A DNA stretch of 64,000 nucleotides. Origin: Larix kaempferi. Lineage: Eukaryota; Streptophyta; Pinopsida; Pinales; Pinaceae. Both the position numbers and the translations under genes were made by a program. The notes below the pieces were generated by a model that was not told where the DNA came from, did no database searches, and was given only the letters and a program-made list of their open reading frames with translations. The stretch's first letter is position 1; the number at the start of each line of letters is the position of its first letter. Shown piece after piece: positions 22,402-33,640 of this stretch. The DNA is taken from assembly GCA_027924585.1 (NCBI GenBank), contig BSBM01000440.1, positions 9,356,001 to 9,420,000 on the forward strand. Reading direction: 5' to 3'.

Positions 22402-24480
22402 ATGGTCAATAGCATTTATAGTGATTCTGACGAAGAGACGCATAATTTGAGAAGTGGAAAAAGATATAAGTGTACCACTCAGAAGACTGGACTCCGCATA
22501 GATATTGATTTACAAACTCAGCCTGATAGCCAAAATACACCTCTATCCGCTACCTATCAACCTATTTCACCGTAGAATCCACCCGTTGCAAGTACTGTGC
22601 CTCCTATCTCTCAGAAACCATCAGTTCAAAACCCACCTGTTGTTAATATCCCTCATCCTCAGAGTGTTGATACCAGTAACATCACGGTAGTGAGTACTCA
22701 GATTATCTCAACTCAGAATAACCTACTCCAGAACATTCCGCGTTGTACCAATTTTACTTTTGCCACTCAGAACCCTCCGCAGAACACTACACCACCTAGG
22801 AGAAGGATGACTGATGATATCAAGCTGCCGATATTCAAAGGAACGGGTCTGGAAGACCCTGACCACCACTGGTTTCTATGTGAAGTTGTTTGGAGTGTTA
22901 AGCAGGTCCATGATGATGCAGTGAAGAGAGCACAGCTCGTCACCACGTTCAGAGACAGAACATTAAACTAGTTCATGAAGTACTCTCAGGGACATAATAG
23001 AACCTTAACAGAAATTAAGGCCGCATTATTAAGCGAATTTAAAAAACCAAAGTCAGAATCGCAGTGTATCACAGAATTAAAAGAGATTAAGCAAAAACCT
23101 AATGAACAGTCTGGGAATTTGACTAGAAATTTAAGACACTGCTATACCAAGTAAGTTTTGTCATAGCTCTGCAAGAGAACCAAGAATGGTTTGTAGCTAC
23201 ATTGTTTCCCATATCAGACTGTCGTTGATGTAACAGAAAGTGGCTTTGCAGGCAAAAGCCATGGATATTGCGATGAAGTTATGATGAAGGATGTTTCAGA
23301 TTCAGACCCAGTTAGCTACACTAACATTACAACTTCAGGATATGAAGAAAAGAAAACAAGAAAGACAAGAAGTCTGGTGTACAAGATGCAACGGAGAAGG
23401 GAACAGTAGAGAGCATTGTCCCTTATTTTAGGAGTATCTTAACATTGGAGCACTAAATCCACTAAATCAGAATCAAGCATCGTGGTGTGAAATCTGTAAA
23501 ACGTGAGGCCACAGGCCTGAAGACTGCTATCTCATACAGAAGTATGTGTGCACCCCTAAGAATCTATATTGCAATTTTTGTAAATCAGTTGGACATGATG
23601 AATCCAATTGTAGATCATATGAGCTCATGCAGGAAAGGAAGCGAGACATGGAGCATATGCGTGATAGTGGAGTATACAGAGTACAAGAACAAACTCCACC
23701 GAAGCAAGATAATGCGCAATATGACTAGGGTGCATATAGAGGCTGTGGAGGAATCCGTGGAAGAGGAAGAAATATTGGTCCAGGACAAGGAAGGGGAAGA
23801 GGCCAGATGATATGTTACAACTGTGGCTAGGAAGGTCACTTATCTAGAGATTGTACCAATGAATGTACTAGTAATTATTGCAAATCTTTTGATCATGTTA
23901 TTGAGGTCTGCCCCTTATTAGCTGCAGAAATGTAGAAAATAAAGAAAAATGCGCCGAACCCGAACATTCAGTTGATCGCGGCAGAGAGAAGACCTGCAGA
24001 TCCAAGTATCAATGTTGTGACACGAAGTGGCACTACAACAGGGAGAGATAGAGGAGTAGAAGCTTTGAATTCTAGAGACTTTGAAACCAAGTAGACTCCT
24101 CTTGAAAAAAATTGGATCAGAAAAGCTATTGGAAAGATACCTGCTTTCGATCTAGATAATAATAAAGGAGTATTTGAAGAAGCGCGAGAAATTTTCAAAG
24201 GAAAAGCACCTAGGTGACCAAGAATCCCATTGCATAGTGAAATACCACATATAGAGGATATGCCGGCAGGGTATGATAAAACGAACCACGTAGCAGAGAT
24301 AGGCACCTCTTTTGCGTAGTGAAATACCACATATAGAGGATATGTCGGTGGCTTATGATAAAATGAACCATGCAGCAGAGACGGGCACCTCTATTGCATA
24401 GTTCCTAAGGAGCTGCATGAAAATATTAAAGAGCCCAGATGCTAATGCAAAATTGCAAAAAATGTTATATTAGTATGAAC
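22402..24480 (+). pseudogene. Gypsy-2 gag with up to five CCHC knuckles
   Basis: The ATG at 22402 opens MVNSIYSDSDEETHNLRSGK, and the frame passes a TAG near 22575 into the capsid: MTDDIKLPIFKGTGLEDPDH, HWFLCEVVWSVKQV, then, after a stop, FMKYSQGHNRTLTEIKAALL and SEFKKPKSESQCITELKEIK. Knuckles follow in other frames: CTRCNGEGNSREHC (about 23378), CEICKT-stop-GHRPEDC (23485), CNFCKSVGHDESNC (23572), CYNCG-stop-EGHLSRDC (23814) and a looser CKSFDHVIEVC (23880). A Gly/Arg-rich GRGRNIGPGQGRGRG lies between three and four. An 82-bp duplication sits at 24232-24400. Gag packages RNA; five knuckles is many for one gag. Confidence 0.88.
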
Positions 24481-24535
24481 CACACAACGAGATTGAAACT
24501 GCACAGAGTGTAGTTCATCACATCGGGAAGCACAA

Positions 24536-24806
24536 AAGAACAGGAAGAGAAATGAGGCTCAGTGCGCAGATAGGAGACTATGAGATGGATGAGATCATTC
24601 TTGATTTGGGATCTGAAGTAAATGTATTAACTAAACAGACATGGAAGTAGATGGGGAGACCAAAGTTGTTATTGTCACCTATACAGTTGAGAATGGCCAA
24701 CCAGGAGAAAGTCATACCTTTTGGAAGGTTAGCCAATGTTATTGTTGACATTGATGGAGTGCGAAGTCATGCGGACTTCGAGGTTATTGAGATTGTAGAT
24801 GATAGT
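24536..24806 (+). pseudogene. Gypsy-2 aspartic protease, interrupted by Copia-2
   Basis: It reads EMRLSAQIGDYEMDEIILDL, then GSEVNVLTKQTW (active loop D-L-G-S), a TAG at 24648-24650, MGRPKLLLSPIQLRMANQEK and VIPFGRLANVIVDI. The frame ends VIEIVDDS exactly at the ATAGT target site of Copia-2. The continuation, SQPYPTLLGIDWAMDN, resumes at 31024, giving the LLGIDW patch typical of retroviral-type proteases. The catalytic Asp is present; the insertion and stop inactivate it. Confidence 0.9.
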
Positions 24807-25264
24807 TTTTCGGGTACACAGGGTACTACCAAAGGACCGAACACCAAGAGCAACCACTTCACACAAACATATCACAGATCAACACACCGATGTTTTGACA
24901 TGGTTTAAACCCTCTTGAGAGAAACACTCCACGGCCCCGGCCAAATAGCTTCTACGGGACAATTTATTATGCAAAGAAAGAAAGTTACAAATGAGCTTCT
25001 CATAATCGATCAACTAAACAATGACCCTCTATCCTCTTTAAATAGATATCATGGACCAATCGGGTGTTAAGCCACGGATCAAGGTCAGGTTTGATCTAAG
25101 AGAAGTTGAGCCGTCGGATCACTCTATGTCGGAAACATATCATGACCGTCGGATTAAGTATTTACAAATGCATACTAATGCATACTAAAGAAACACACTA
25201 TCCCTAACGGATATATTACACAAGTTGATCTTAACTAACTCCTAAGTGTCTAAATATCCTAACA
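24807..25264 (-). repeat. Copia-2 3' LTR (458 bp)
   Basis: On the minus strand it starts TGTTAGGATATTTAG and ends CCGAAAA, where the 5' copy has CCGAACA; the terminal CA is mutated. It is collinear with 30566-31023 without indels. Confidence 0.95.
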
Positions 25265-25275
25265 TCCCCCCTGAA
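25265..25275 (-). promoter_or_regulatory. Copia-2 polypurine tract
   Basis: On the minus strand TTCAGGGGGGA directly precedes the LTR start TGTTAGG. A second G run (AAGGGGGGA) overlaps the pol stop at 25347-25355. Confidence 0.8.
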
Positions 25276-25346
25276 GAATAACTTGGGATAGGATTGAAGG
25301 ATTTACAAAAGTGACACTATTAGGAGAAGGAAGGAGGAATTAGAGC

Positions 25347-26075
25347 CTATCCCCCCTTAACGACAAATTCCTGAACTCCTAACATAGATCGAAGTTTAAA
25401 AAAATTTGCTTCTATAAAAGACTTAGTGAAGATGTCTGCAACTTGATCATCTGTAGGGAAAAAGAGCACTTCAAGAACATGATCATGAACAAGATTTCTG
25501 ATGAAGTGCATATGTAGCTCAATGTGTTTGCTGCGTTGATGTAGAACTGGATCTTTGGAAAGCTTGATGGCACTTTGATTGTCGCACCAAAGTGGAGTAG
25601 GCTGCTGCTGCTCGAATCCAAACTCTGAAAGGATCTTTCGAAGCCATAAAGATTCCTGACTGGCATTAACTGCTGCTCAATATTCTGCCTCTGCTGAAGA
25701 AAGAGCAAGAGCTTGTTGTTTCTTACAAGACCAAGTAATAGGTCCAGATCCCAGACTGAAAACATAACCTGCAGTAGACTTTCGATCATCAGGATTGCCG
25801 GCCCAATCTGAATCAGTGAAACCAACCAACAAAGGTTTCCCCCCTGTACTGTAATGAATCCCAAACTGAATTGTACCTCGAATATATCGAATTATTCTTT
25901 TAGCTGCTTTCCAGTGACTTTCATGAGGTGTCTGCATATAACGGGCAACACGACCAATGACAAAGGAAAGGTCAGGACGGGAATGGGTCAAGTATAAGAG
26001 ACTACCAACAAGCTGATGATACAAGGTGGCATCGACTTCAAGTGAAGTACAAGTGGCAGAAATTTTGACCCCAGA
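25347..26075 (-). pseudogene. Copia-2 RNase H, cut off by two nonsense codons
   Basis: The pol frame continues past a TAG (SPF-stop-SGVK, family Gln) through LYHQLVGSLLYLTHSRPDLS, VGFTDSDWAGNPDDRKSTAG (catalytic Asp) and ALALSSAEAEY (catalytic Glu), then a TGA where the family has Arg. Past it come LWCDNQSAIKLSKDPVLHQR, SKHIELHMHFIR and a natural stop at 25347-25349. Both nonsense codons fit single C-to-T changes (CAG to TAG, CGA to TGA). Without them the RNase H would look complete. Confidence 0.92.
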
Positions 26076-28466
26076 CTAGAAGGGAGAAAGGGCTGGTGTA
26101 CAATCTTCCATGTGAAAGCGACGAAGAAGGTCACAAGCATACTTAGACTGAGAAAGAAAGATTCCTTCTTTGGTTTGTAGGACTTGGAGACTAAGAAAAT
26201 AATGCAAATGTTCTAAGTCTGACATTTCAAAATTTTGTTTAAGACTGGATTTCACATGGGTTATAAGCTTAGGGTCACTACCAGTAAGAATAAGGTCATC
26301 AACATATAGAACAAGTATGATGAGATGGTTTCCTACTTTCTTGGTATAGACGTTGGGGTCAGAATGGCATCTAGAAAAACCAGTGTCAAGGAGAAAGTCA
26401 TCCATTTTGGCATACCAAGCTCTAGGAGCTTGCTTAAGGCCATATAAGGATTTCTTAAGGCAGCATACAAGGCTAGAGTTATTCTGAACATAGCCAGGAG
26501 GTTGTTCCATGTAAATTTCCTCCTGTAAATCACCATGTAAGAAGGAAGACTTGACATCCATTTGATGGACTTCCCAGTTGTGTAAGGCTACAAGGGAAAG
26601 AACAAGGCGGATGGAGTTCATTTTTGCGACGGGAGCAAAGGTTTCATTGTAGTCAATCCCTTCAACTTGGGAAAAACCTTTGGCAACTAACCTTGCCTTA
26701 ATTCTTTCAACACTTCCATCTGATGCATACTTAGTTCTGTAGACCCATTTACATCTGACAAGTTTTCTTCCTTTTCGAAGAGGTACAAGATCCCAAGTAT
26801 CATTCGCCATTAAGGAACGATATTCTTCATCCATGGCTGCATCCCAATCTGGATTCCCTGAAGCTTCTGCAAAAGTTTCTGGATCATGATTCTCGAAAAC
26901 TTGAGCCAAAAGAGAAGAGGATCGCTGAAACTGAGAACGTGTTCGACGTTGATCTCTAGGATCACCGGCAAGATCACCAACTGCTTCACATGTTGAACGA
27001 ACCCATCGAGGAAGCACTTGTGCTGGTGCAACTAGAGGAACATGAGCAGGCGGAGGTGGATTTTCATCCTCACTGACATCATCAGAAACTGGATTTGGAA
27101 ACCTGTCAAGGAAGTTGGAAGAAGAAGAAGAAGGCACAAACGCCGAATCATGCTCACAGGCCAAAGATGGCACAATCACAGAGTTAGGCTCGCAGGCCAA
27201 GATATTTTCATCAAATTTAACATCTCTTCTAATGATTATATCATGAGAATGTGGTTGAAGAAGTCTATAACCTTTTACATCTTCAGAATATCCAACAAAT
27301 ATGCACTTTTCACTTTTAGGATGCACTGCTTTCCGTTTTTCATCCGGAATGTGAGCCCATGCTTCACTACCAAACACACGGAAGTGACTTACATCAGGTT
27401 TAGTTTTACTCCATGCTTCTTCCGGTGTTATACCTTGTAATGCTTTAGTGGGGGTGCTATTAACTATGTAATTTGCACAATTAATGGCTTCAGCCCAAAA
27501 TTGAAGACTTAGTCCCTTAGATTGGATCATACAATTAGCCATTTCTTTTAAAGTGCAGTTCTTCCGCTTAGCTACACCATTTTGTTGTGGTGTATATGGA
27601 ACAGTGTGCTGTTGTTGGATGCCTTGTTTAGTGCAGAAAGTAGTGAACTGTTTGTTAACATATTCTCCTCCATTGTCAGATCTTAACTTAATAATTTGAT
27701 GACCAGATTGTTTTTCAACAAGGGCCTTGTAGGCCAAGAACATGTTAAATACTTCGCTCTTAAGTTTTAGGAAATAAACCCAAGTGCGTCTAGTGTAATC
27801 ATCAATGAAAGTTGAGAAATATTTCAAACCAGAAAAGGAAGCAGATGGAAGAGGACCACACAAGTCACTATGCACAAGCTCCAAGGGAACCGAGGCATGC
27901 CAAGAGGCACGTTTGTCAAACCTGTCTCGATGATGTTTTTCGAGTACACAACCGGAGCAAATACCATCTCTACAAGATACCATCGGAAGACCTGTCACCA
28001 TATTTTCTTTACATAGTTGTTGCAATGAACGATAATTTAAGTGACCAAATCGCTCATGCCAAATTTTGCTCAAGGTATCACTATGAGAAACAAAAACTAA
28101 AGGCAAAGGTGATGACCCAAAGTTGTTAAACTTGTACAACCTGGTAATATCATCAACAATTCCGGTAGCTAGGACCTGTTGAGGATCTTTAAAATCCTTG
28201 ATTACAACTTGGTGAGGTGTAAAGGTCACAGTTTTACCTTCACCAGAATGAGTGATCTGATAGAATAATAACAAATTGCAGAAAATTCTTGGAACACATA
28301 GTACATCACTAAAATGACCATTATCTACTGGAACTGTTCCAGCTCCTATAACACTTAGAGATCTATCATCACCAACAAATATTTGTTTGGTGTTACATTC
28401 ATGCATAATAGAAAAGATGGCTTGATCCTTAGTCATATGATAAGATGCTCCAGAATCAATGACCAT
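26076..28466 (-). pseudogene. Copia-2 pol: protease, integrase, reverse transcriptase (796 codons open)
   Basis: Residues 1-15 are the protease loop MVIDSGASYHMT (D-S-G). The integrase zinc site is HERFGHLNYRSL .. CSGCVLEKHH (about 136-180). Its core has the Asp in LVHSDLCGPLP and in LRSDNGGEY, but the catalytic Glu of PQQNGVAERKN is Lys here (NGVAKRKN), which should block DNA joining. RT starts near WDLVPLRKGRKLVRCKWVYR and has TFAPVAKMNSIRLVLSLVAL, MDVKSSFLHGDL, SLYGLKQAPRAWY and an intact YVDD in LVLYVDDLILTGSD. The frame ends at a nonsense codon. Overlap with gag is 34 bp in a different frame. Confidence 0.95.
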
Positions 28467-29425
28467 TCATTTGAAGTAGAAGAAGAAGATGCATTATAAG
28501 AATAAACAGAAGCACAAAGTGCATGTCTATGAGAGGCAGATTCTGAAGGCGAATCTAGGCTGATTTGGTGCTTCTTCATTGCTGCTTCCAAGGCTGCCAT
28601 ATTCTTGAAACACTTAGATTCATCATGATTATCTTTCCTGCAATAGTTGCAATGACGCTCAGTCTTCTTGCCTTTTGGCTTGGATCCTTTGTCATTTTTT
28701 AAAGAAGGAGCTGACTGAGAGGGTTTTGGACCCTTGTTTGACTTATTATTGCAAAAATTTTGTTTCTTGGGAGGCTTGGACTTTTCTTTCTGTTGGGACA
28801 ATAAGGCTTTCCCAGATGTATCTGCATTGTTGATTATTCCAAGATGAATGAGTTTATCTTGGTTCCTAATCAAGGAATCACAAAATGATTCAAGACTAGG
28901 TTCTTGATAGCCAGCTGCATTCAAGGATGCTTTCATGGAGTAAAATGTAGATACAAAAACAGAATATGCAGGTCCAAGTTTGGAAAGAATATGATAAATG
29001 CATTGTTTGTCTTCCCTCTCAATCTTACATTTTGCACATAAGAGCTTAAGATTTTTGTACTTAGATAAATAATCTTTAGTGCATGAAAAGTCACTTGGAT
29101 TTAAAGAAATAAACTCATTTTCGAGTTGGTGACCTTGAATTTCATTGTGTTTACCAAACACAGATTCCAACTTGTCCCAAGCAGCATTAGGTTCATCAAT
29201 TCCAGATATGTGGAATCGCAAATCAGTAGAGATTGACATCCCAATCAATCCACGAGCTTCATCACATCTATTTTCCCATTTTATTTTCTTATCATCATCA
29301 GTAGGTTCTTTTTCTTTCCCTGTTGTAATTCTGAAAAGTCCCCTACTTCGTAGAACATCCTCCATACGAGATTTACATGAGAAATAGTTGGAACTGTTAA
29401 GTAGAATGTCACAAGGGGCGGCCAT
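28433..29425 (-). pseudogene. Copia-2 gag (330 codons)
   Basis: The ATG at 29425 starts MAAPCDILLNSSNYFSCKSR, followed by an RVLRSRGL-like helix and the UBN2-type capsid core: AWDKLESVFGKHNEIQGHQL, FISLNPSDFSCTKDYLSKYK and the IYHILSKLGPAYSVFVSTF block. The single knuckle is CNYCRKDNHDESKC. The end TSNEW runs into pol (WVIDSGAS in the family), but one G is missing, so gag instead reads SLILEHLII and stops. In copia elements gag and pol are usually one frame; the shift here is therefore a lesion or, less likely, a programmed site. The coding frame is otherwise clean. Confidence 0.93.
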
Positions 29426-30553
29426 ATTTGTAAATTAATGGCTATAAAAATAGAAACCAATAGTCTGGATGTGAAGAGCTCAAAAAAATAGGCGGTTTAA
29501 AAAAAAACGGCACTGAAAACTGACTCTGTATGATGAAGTTATGCTTGAACAAAGAAACTGTTGGAGATGTCCCCAATAGTGACGTGGCAGCTAGAGAATG
29601 TCCAGCTAAAAAAAAGAACCCCCTTCTTCCCAAGATGAACCTTTTGACAATCACTTTACAGGAAAGTTGCTTTAAGTGAACCACTTTTGTAAAATAAGTG
29701 ATTTCACTTTTACAATGATATTACTTTTAAATAGTGCAACAATAAAAAAAACTTCAGTGACTCACTTGTATTTTTATTTTTTATTATTTAAGTGAGATGC
29801 ACTTTTACAATAAAGTAACTTGAAATTAGAAATTGCAAGCACTTTTTCTTTTAAAACTAACTTCCTAAGACTTGAACTCAAGACCTATTAAGGAATAAAG
29901 CAACATTGAACCAAGTGAGCTAGATTAAAAGGTATGTAAAATATGGGAATGAGGAAGGGTTTTTTTTTTTACTCTTCTTGCTCGGTTTCTGTGCTTGCCC
30001 TTTTTCCTGCAAAACAAACCACAAATCGAAACAAAATTTTTTTTTCACACTTGTGGAGTTAGATCTTGTTAGCTTGCCCGGAAATTCTACGTTTTCTCTC
30101 TATTTCTGATTTGCCGAGTCGCGCAAGGTGCACGGCAAAGAGCATACGCAGCCGAGAAAAACCCTTTCCCTTTCTGTTTCTGATTTGCTGAGATTGCTCA
30201 AGGTGTACGGAAAAGAGCATACGCAGACGAGAAAGCAATAATCCGAACCCAAAAAAATTTAACAGTAAAAAAAAATGAAATATAAAATTTTTTCTTTTTA
30301 AAAAACAAAATAAAAAAAATGCGTCACTGTAACATTATACCTTCAGATTTGATGAAATACGCGTTTTTGGAGCAACCGGGAACCGTTTTCGATCAAACGA
30401 AAACCATTTCCCAATGGAAATGATGCTCCAGATGCAACAGAACACCTCCCACAGCCTAGAAATGCACAGAAATACAAGAACTAGAAACCCTTTCGAGTTT
30501 CGGCAACAACAGTTCAAGATCTAGATCATAACCGGAAGCGACACTTCATAAAA
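29426..30553 (-). other. Copia-2 5' untranslated leader
   Basis: About 1.1 kb lies between primer site and gag start, with A/T-rich runs and no recognisable protein. Long leaders are common in plant copia elements. Confidence 0.7.
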
Positions 30554-30565
30554 GCTCTGATACCA
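30554..30565 (-). promoter_or_regulatory. Copia-2 primer-binding site (tRNA-iMet)
   Basis: The minus strand reads TGGTATCAGAGC immediately after the 5' LTR end CCGAACA. This is complementary to the 3' end of plant initiator tRNA-Met, the standard primer. Confidence 0.93.
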
Positions 30566-31023
30566 TGTTCGGGTACACAGGGTACTACCAAAGGACAGAA
30601 CACCAAGAGAAACTACTTCACACAAACAGATCAAAGATCAACACACCGATGTTTTGACATGGTTTAAACCCTCTTGAGGGAAACACTCCACGGCCCCGGC
30701 CAAATAGCTTCTACGGGACAATTTATTATGCAAAGAAAGAAAGTTACAAATGAGCTTCTCATAATCGATCAACTAAACAATGACCCTCCATGCTCTTTAA
30801 ATAGAGATCATGGACCAGTTGGGTGTTAAGCCACTGATCAAGGTTAGGTTTGATCTAAGAGAAGTTGAGCCATCAGATCACTCTATGTCAGAAACATATC
30901 ATGACCGTCGGATTAAGTATTTACAAATGCATACTACTGCATACTAAAGAAACACACTATCCCTAACGGATATATTACACAAGTTGATCTTAACTAACTC
31001 CTAAGTGTCTAAATATCCTAACA
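30566..31023 (-). repeat. Copia-2 5' LTR (458 bp)
   Basis: TGTTAGG..CCGAACA on the minus strand with intact TG/CA tips. The right target duplication ATAGT follows at 31024-31028. Confidence 0.96.
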
Positions 31024-31390
31024 ATAGTCAGCCTTATCCTACACTGTTGGGAATTGACTGGGCTATGGATAACCTCGCCATCATAAAATTGAAAACAAAG
31101 AAGATGATATTTCAAGGAAAGCATCTCAGGGTCATCGCACCACTGGACCCTGCAGACGGAGACCGATACAGTGAGCCAATTCAAGAAGAATCCAGAGCAC
31201 AGTATCTTGACCGCCTTTACAAGATGAATACAAATCAAGATGACTATGTTAATCCTACTACGGATCAAAAACTCAGTTGGCGATGCGACAACTCTTGCAT
31301 CTCAAACTCTGATGCATGATTGGAGAACTAGAAAGGATGTATGCATGAAGTATCTGCATAGAGATGCGCGCAGATTACAAAGTCATTCCG
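31024..31390 (+). pseudogene. Gypsy-2 protease C-terminus and linker
   Basis: It resumes the frame broken by Copia-2: SQPYPTLLGIDWAMDN, LRVIAPLDPADGDRYSEPIQ, LDRLYKMNTNQDDYVNPTTD and SCISNSDA, with stops from 31317 on. The LLGIDW patch is the second conserved protease motif. The acidic linker leads into the capsid-like region that follows in the same frame. Confidence 0.88.
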
Positions 31391-31990
31391 ATGGATTGGA
31401 AATGAGGTAAGTCCAATTCCTACCTATGATGGTTCATCTAATGCTTATTCCTTTATCAAAGAATATACTATAGCAATTGCAGAAGAACATCACTTACCAG
31501 CGCTAGACATGGCACTGCGTGAGACACCTTCCAGATGGTGGGATGGGCATAAGGAAACATTGACAACATGGGATCAATGCAGAATCAAGATGCAGATTAG
31601 ATTCGCTAAGAAGGTGGTGCTGACCTTTAAAAAATATAATGGACAGATGGATTGAAGGGATTATATTGAAATATGTTCACAAGCATGGGAGGAGAGACCA
31701 CAGACAGAATGGGTGCATCTGTTTGCGCACACGTTGGAGGAACAGATTCCAAAGAAGTGGTATCTAGACATGGAGTTGCGTAGAGAAACTATAGATTGTC
31801 CTACCCTGACTGCGAACTTTCAGAAGAGCTTCAATTTTGAAGATGATAGCCCTAGCATAAATGATGCTTTGCAGATTATCAAGGAAAGAATATTTAGACC
31901 AGAATGTCCACATAGAAACATGACACTAGAGGAATTCTTTGGATAAGTACCTGAAAACCTACACCCAAAGTCCACGAACAGATAGAGCAT
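31391..31990 (+). pseudogene. Second capsid-like domain of Gypsy-2, between protease and RT
   Basis: In the frame of the preceding linker it reads IPTYDGSSNAYSFIKEYTIA, LDMALRETPSRWWDGHKETL, TTWDQCRIKMQIRFAK, a stop, then RDYIEICSQAWEERPQTEW, HTLEEQIPKKWYLDMEL and SINDALQIIKERIF. The pattern (W-W..W......F....., then a helix block ending in a short C-terminal helix) looks like a retrotransposon gag capsid, although a complete gag exists upstream. I believe related plant elements share this layout, but I cannot check it here. A frameshift near 31985 follows. Its role is unknown. Confidence 0.6.
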
Positions 31991-33110
31991 GCCCTTGAAT
32001 GCTATAACCTTACTGAACAAGAAGATAAACAAGATAAAAGTGATGAGGAGGACCTGCGCAACATAAAAATACATGAGTCTAAAGGTACGCGTGATGTAGA
32101 AGGACCTCCGCTGGAAATTTCAGACATGAGTGGACCCATAAAAACAAGGAAAGTGAACATTGGCACCAGCGAAGAGCCAAAGTTTGCAAGTATTGGAGAC
32201 TACTGGGATGATCAGACGCTCGCGGAGATCGCAGACCTGTTACATGAGTACCGGGATTTATTACCGACAAAGTTTAAAAAAATGAAAGCTATTCTGGGAG
32301 ACTTAGGGGTTATGAAGATACCTCTTAATCCAGGTGCGAGGCCTGTTAAGCAAAGGCCCTATAGATTGAATCCGCGATACAAAGAATGAGTCAAGGAAGA
32401 ACTTGATAAAATGCTCAATGCGGGGATCATCGAGCCGGTTGAAGAGTCAGAGTGGATTAGCCTGATGGTGATCCAGGACAAGAAAACTAAGGGTGAGTTT
32501 AGGATCTACGTGGATCTCAGAAAATTGAATGATGCTTCGATGCATGACCCATTTCCTACTCCCTTCACTGATGACGTGCTCAATAATGTTGGAGGAAATG
32601 AGGCATACTCTTTCACTGATGGATTTTTGGGATACCATCAGATAAGAATTGATCTAGCAGATAGACACAATATCACTTTTGCCACCAAATGGGGGTCATT
32701 CTAGTACACAGTAATTCCATTTGGTCTGAAGAACGCACTTGCCATTTTTTCAAGAGTTGTGGTCGCGACATTTAAAGATTTCATGCATAAGTTTTTAGAA
32801 GCCTATTTTGAAGGTTGGACAGTATTTGGGTTGCTGAATAACCATTGCGCAAACCTCAGATTGATGCTAGAAAAGTGTAGACAGCACCAAATTTCATTGA
32901 ACCCGAAGAAGTGTCCTTTTTGTGTACCCTATGGAATTCTGTTGGGACACATAGTATGCAAACAAGGCTTGATGGTTGATCCTGCGAAGATCACAGTTAT
33001 TGTAAACATGTCGACACCGAATTCAGTAAAGCAGCTGCACAACACATTGGGCCATACAAGTTATTATCGGAAGTTTATAAATGGTTATGCTCAGATAACT
33101 GCGTCGATGG
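31991..33110 (+). pseudogene. Gypsy-2 reverse transcriptase with destroyed active site
   Basis: The frame from 32126 reads KFASIGDYWDDQTLAEIADL, GVMKIPLNPGARPVKQRPYR, MLNAGIIEPVEESEWIS, FRIYVDLRKLND, AYSFTDGFLGYHQIRIDLAD and IPFGLKNALAIFSR. At the active site the family has YxDDW; here it reads EAYFEGWTVFGLL, so both aspartates are replaced (Glu, Gly). Downstream are ISLNPKKCPFCVPYGILLGH and LHNTLGHTSYYRKFI. TGA and TAG codons at 32387-32389 and 32702-32704 lie in the same frame. It is non-functional on three counts. Confidence 0.93.
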
Positions 33111-33640
33111 AGAAGTTGTTGAAGAAAGACTCGTCGTTCATCTGGAATGCAGAATGTGAACAAGGCTTTGACACATTGAAAGAGAAAATGGTAACTGCAC
33201 CGATCTTAGTTTTTCCAAACTGGGAGAAACTGATTCATGTACATGTTGATTCTTCATGTATAGCATTTAGTGTTGTACTAGCACAACAAGGAGAGGGAGG
33301 TATTGACCATCCCATTGCATTTTCAAGAAGGAATATCTCATATGCAGAAAAGAATTACACGACCACTGAGAGAGAGGGTCTAGCTATGGTCTATGAACTG
33401 CAGAAGTTCAGGCACTATTTGCTTGGTGCGCACTTCACTATGTTCACTGACCATTCTGCTTTGAAATACCTAGTCAACAAGCTAGTGTTAGGGGGGAGAA
33501 TCTGTAGATGGTTGTTTCTCTTTTAGGAGAACGACTTTGAAATTGTAGTTAAGCCGGCTAGATAGAACTTGGGACCTGATCATCTTTCAAGGATCAAGTC
33601 AGGAGAAGAACCTACAAACCTCGAAGACAATCTTCCTAAT
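33111..33640 (+). pseudogene. Gypsy-2 RNase H
   Basis: Continuing in the RT frame: LIHVHVDSSCIAFSVVLAQQ (catalytic Asp in HVDSS), KNYTTTEREGLAMVYELQKF (catalytic Glu in TEREGLA), GAHFTMFTDHSALKYLVNK (catalytic Asp in TDHSAL), then WLFLF, a TAG at 33524-33526 and ENDFEIVVKPAR. A second stop precedes NLGPDHLSRI. The three acidic residues are kept. Confidence 0.92.

Larger units (their letters stand above)
24807..31023 (-). mobile_element. Copia-2: complete Ty1/copia element in the Gypsy-2 protease
   Basis: Two 458-bp LTRs (24807-25264 and 30566-31023) enclose gag and pol on the minus strand, and a perfect ATAGT duplication (24802-24806 and 31024-31028) flanks it. The primer site abuts the 5' LTR and a purine tract abuts the 3' LTR. 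By eye about 19-20 substitutions separate the LTRs (about 4 percent). Lesions: a one-base gag-pol frameshift, two nonsense codons in the RNase H part and Glu to Lys in integrase. Confidence 0.97.

Noticed and set aside
28433-28466. Programmed frameshift between Copia-2 gag and pol
   Set aside because: No slippery heptamer is evident, and adding one G gives the normal family junction, so a simple deletion is more likely.
30554-30565. tRNA gene fragments at TGGTATCAGAGC strings
   Set aside because: These are primer-binding sites next to LTRs (also at 35860 and 38373); no cloverleaf surrounds them. I found no tRNA or rRNA gene.
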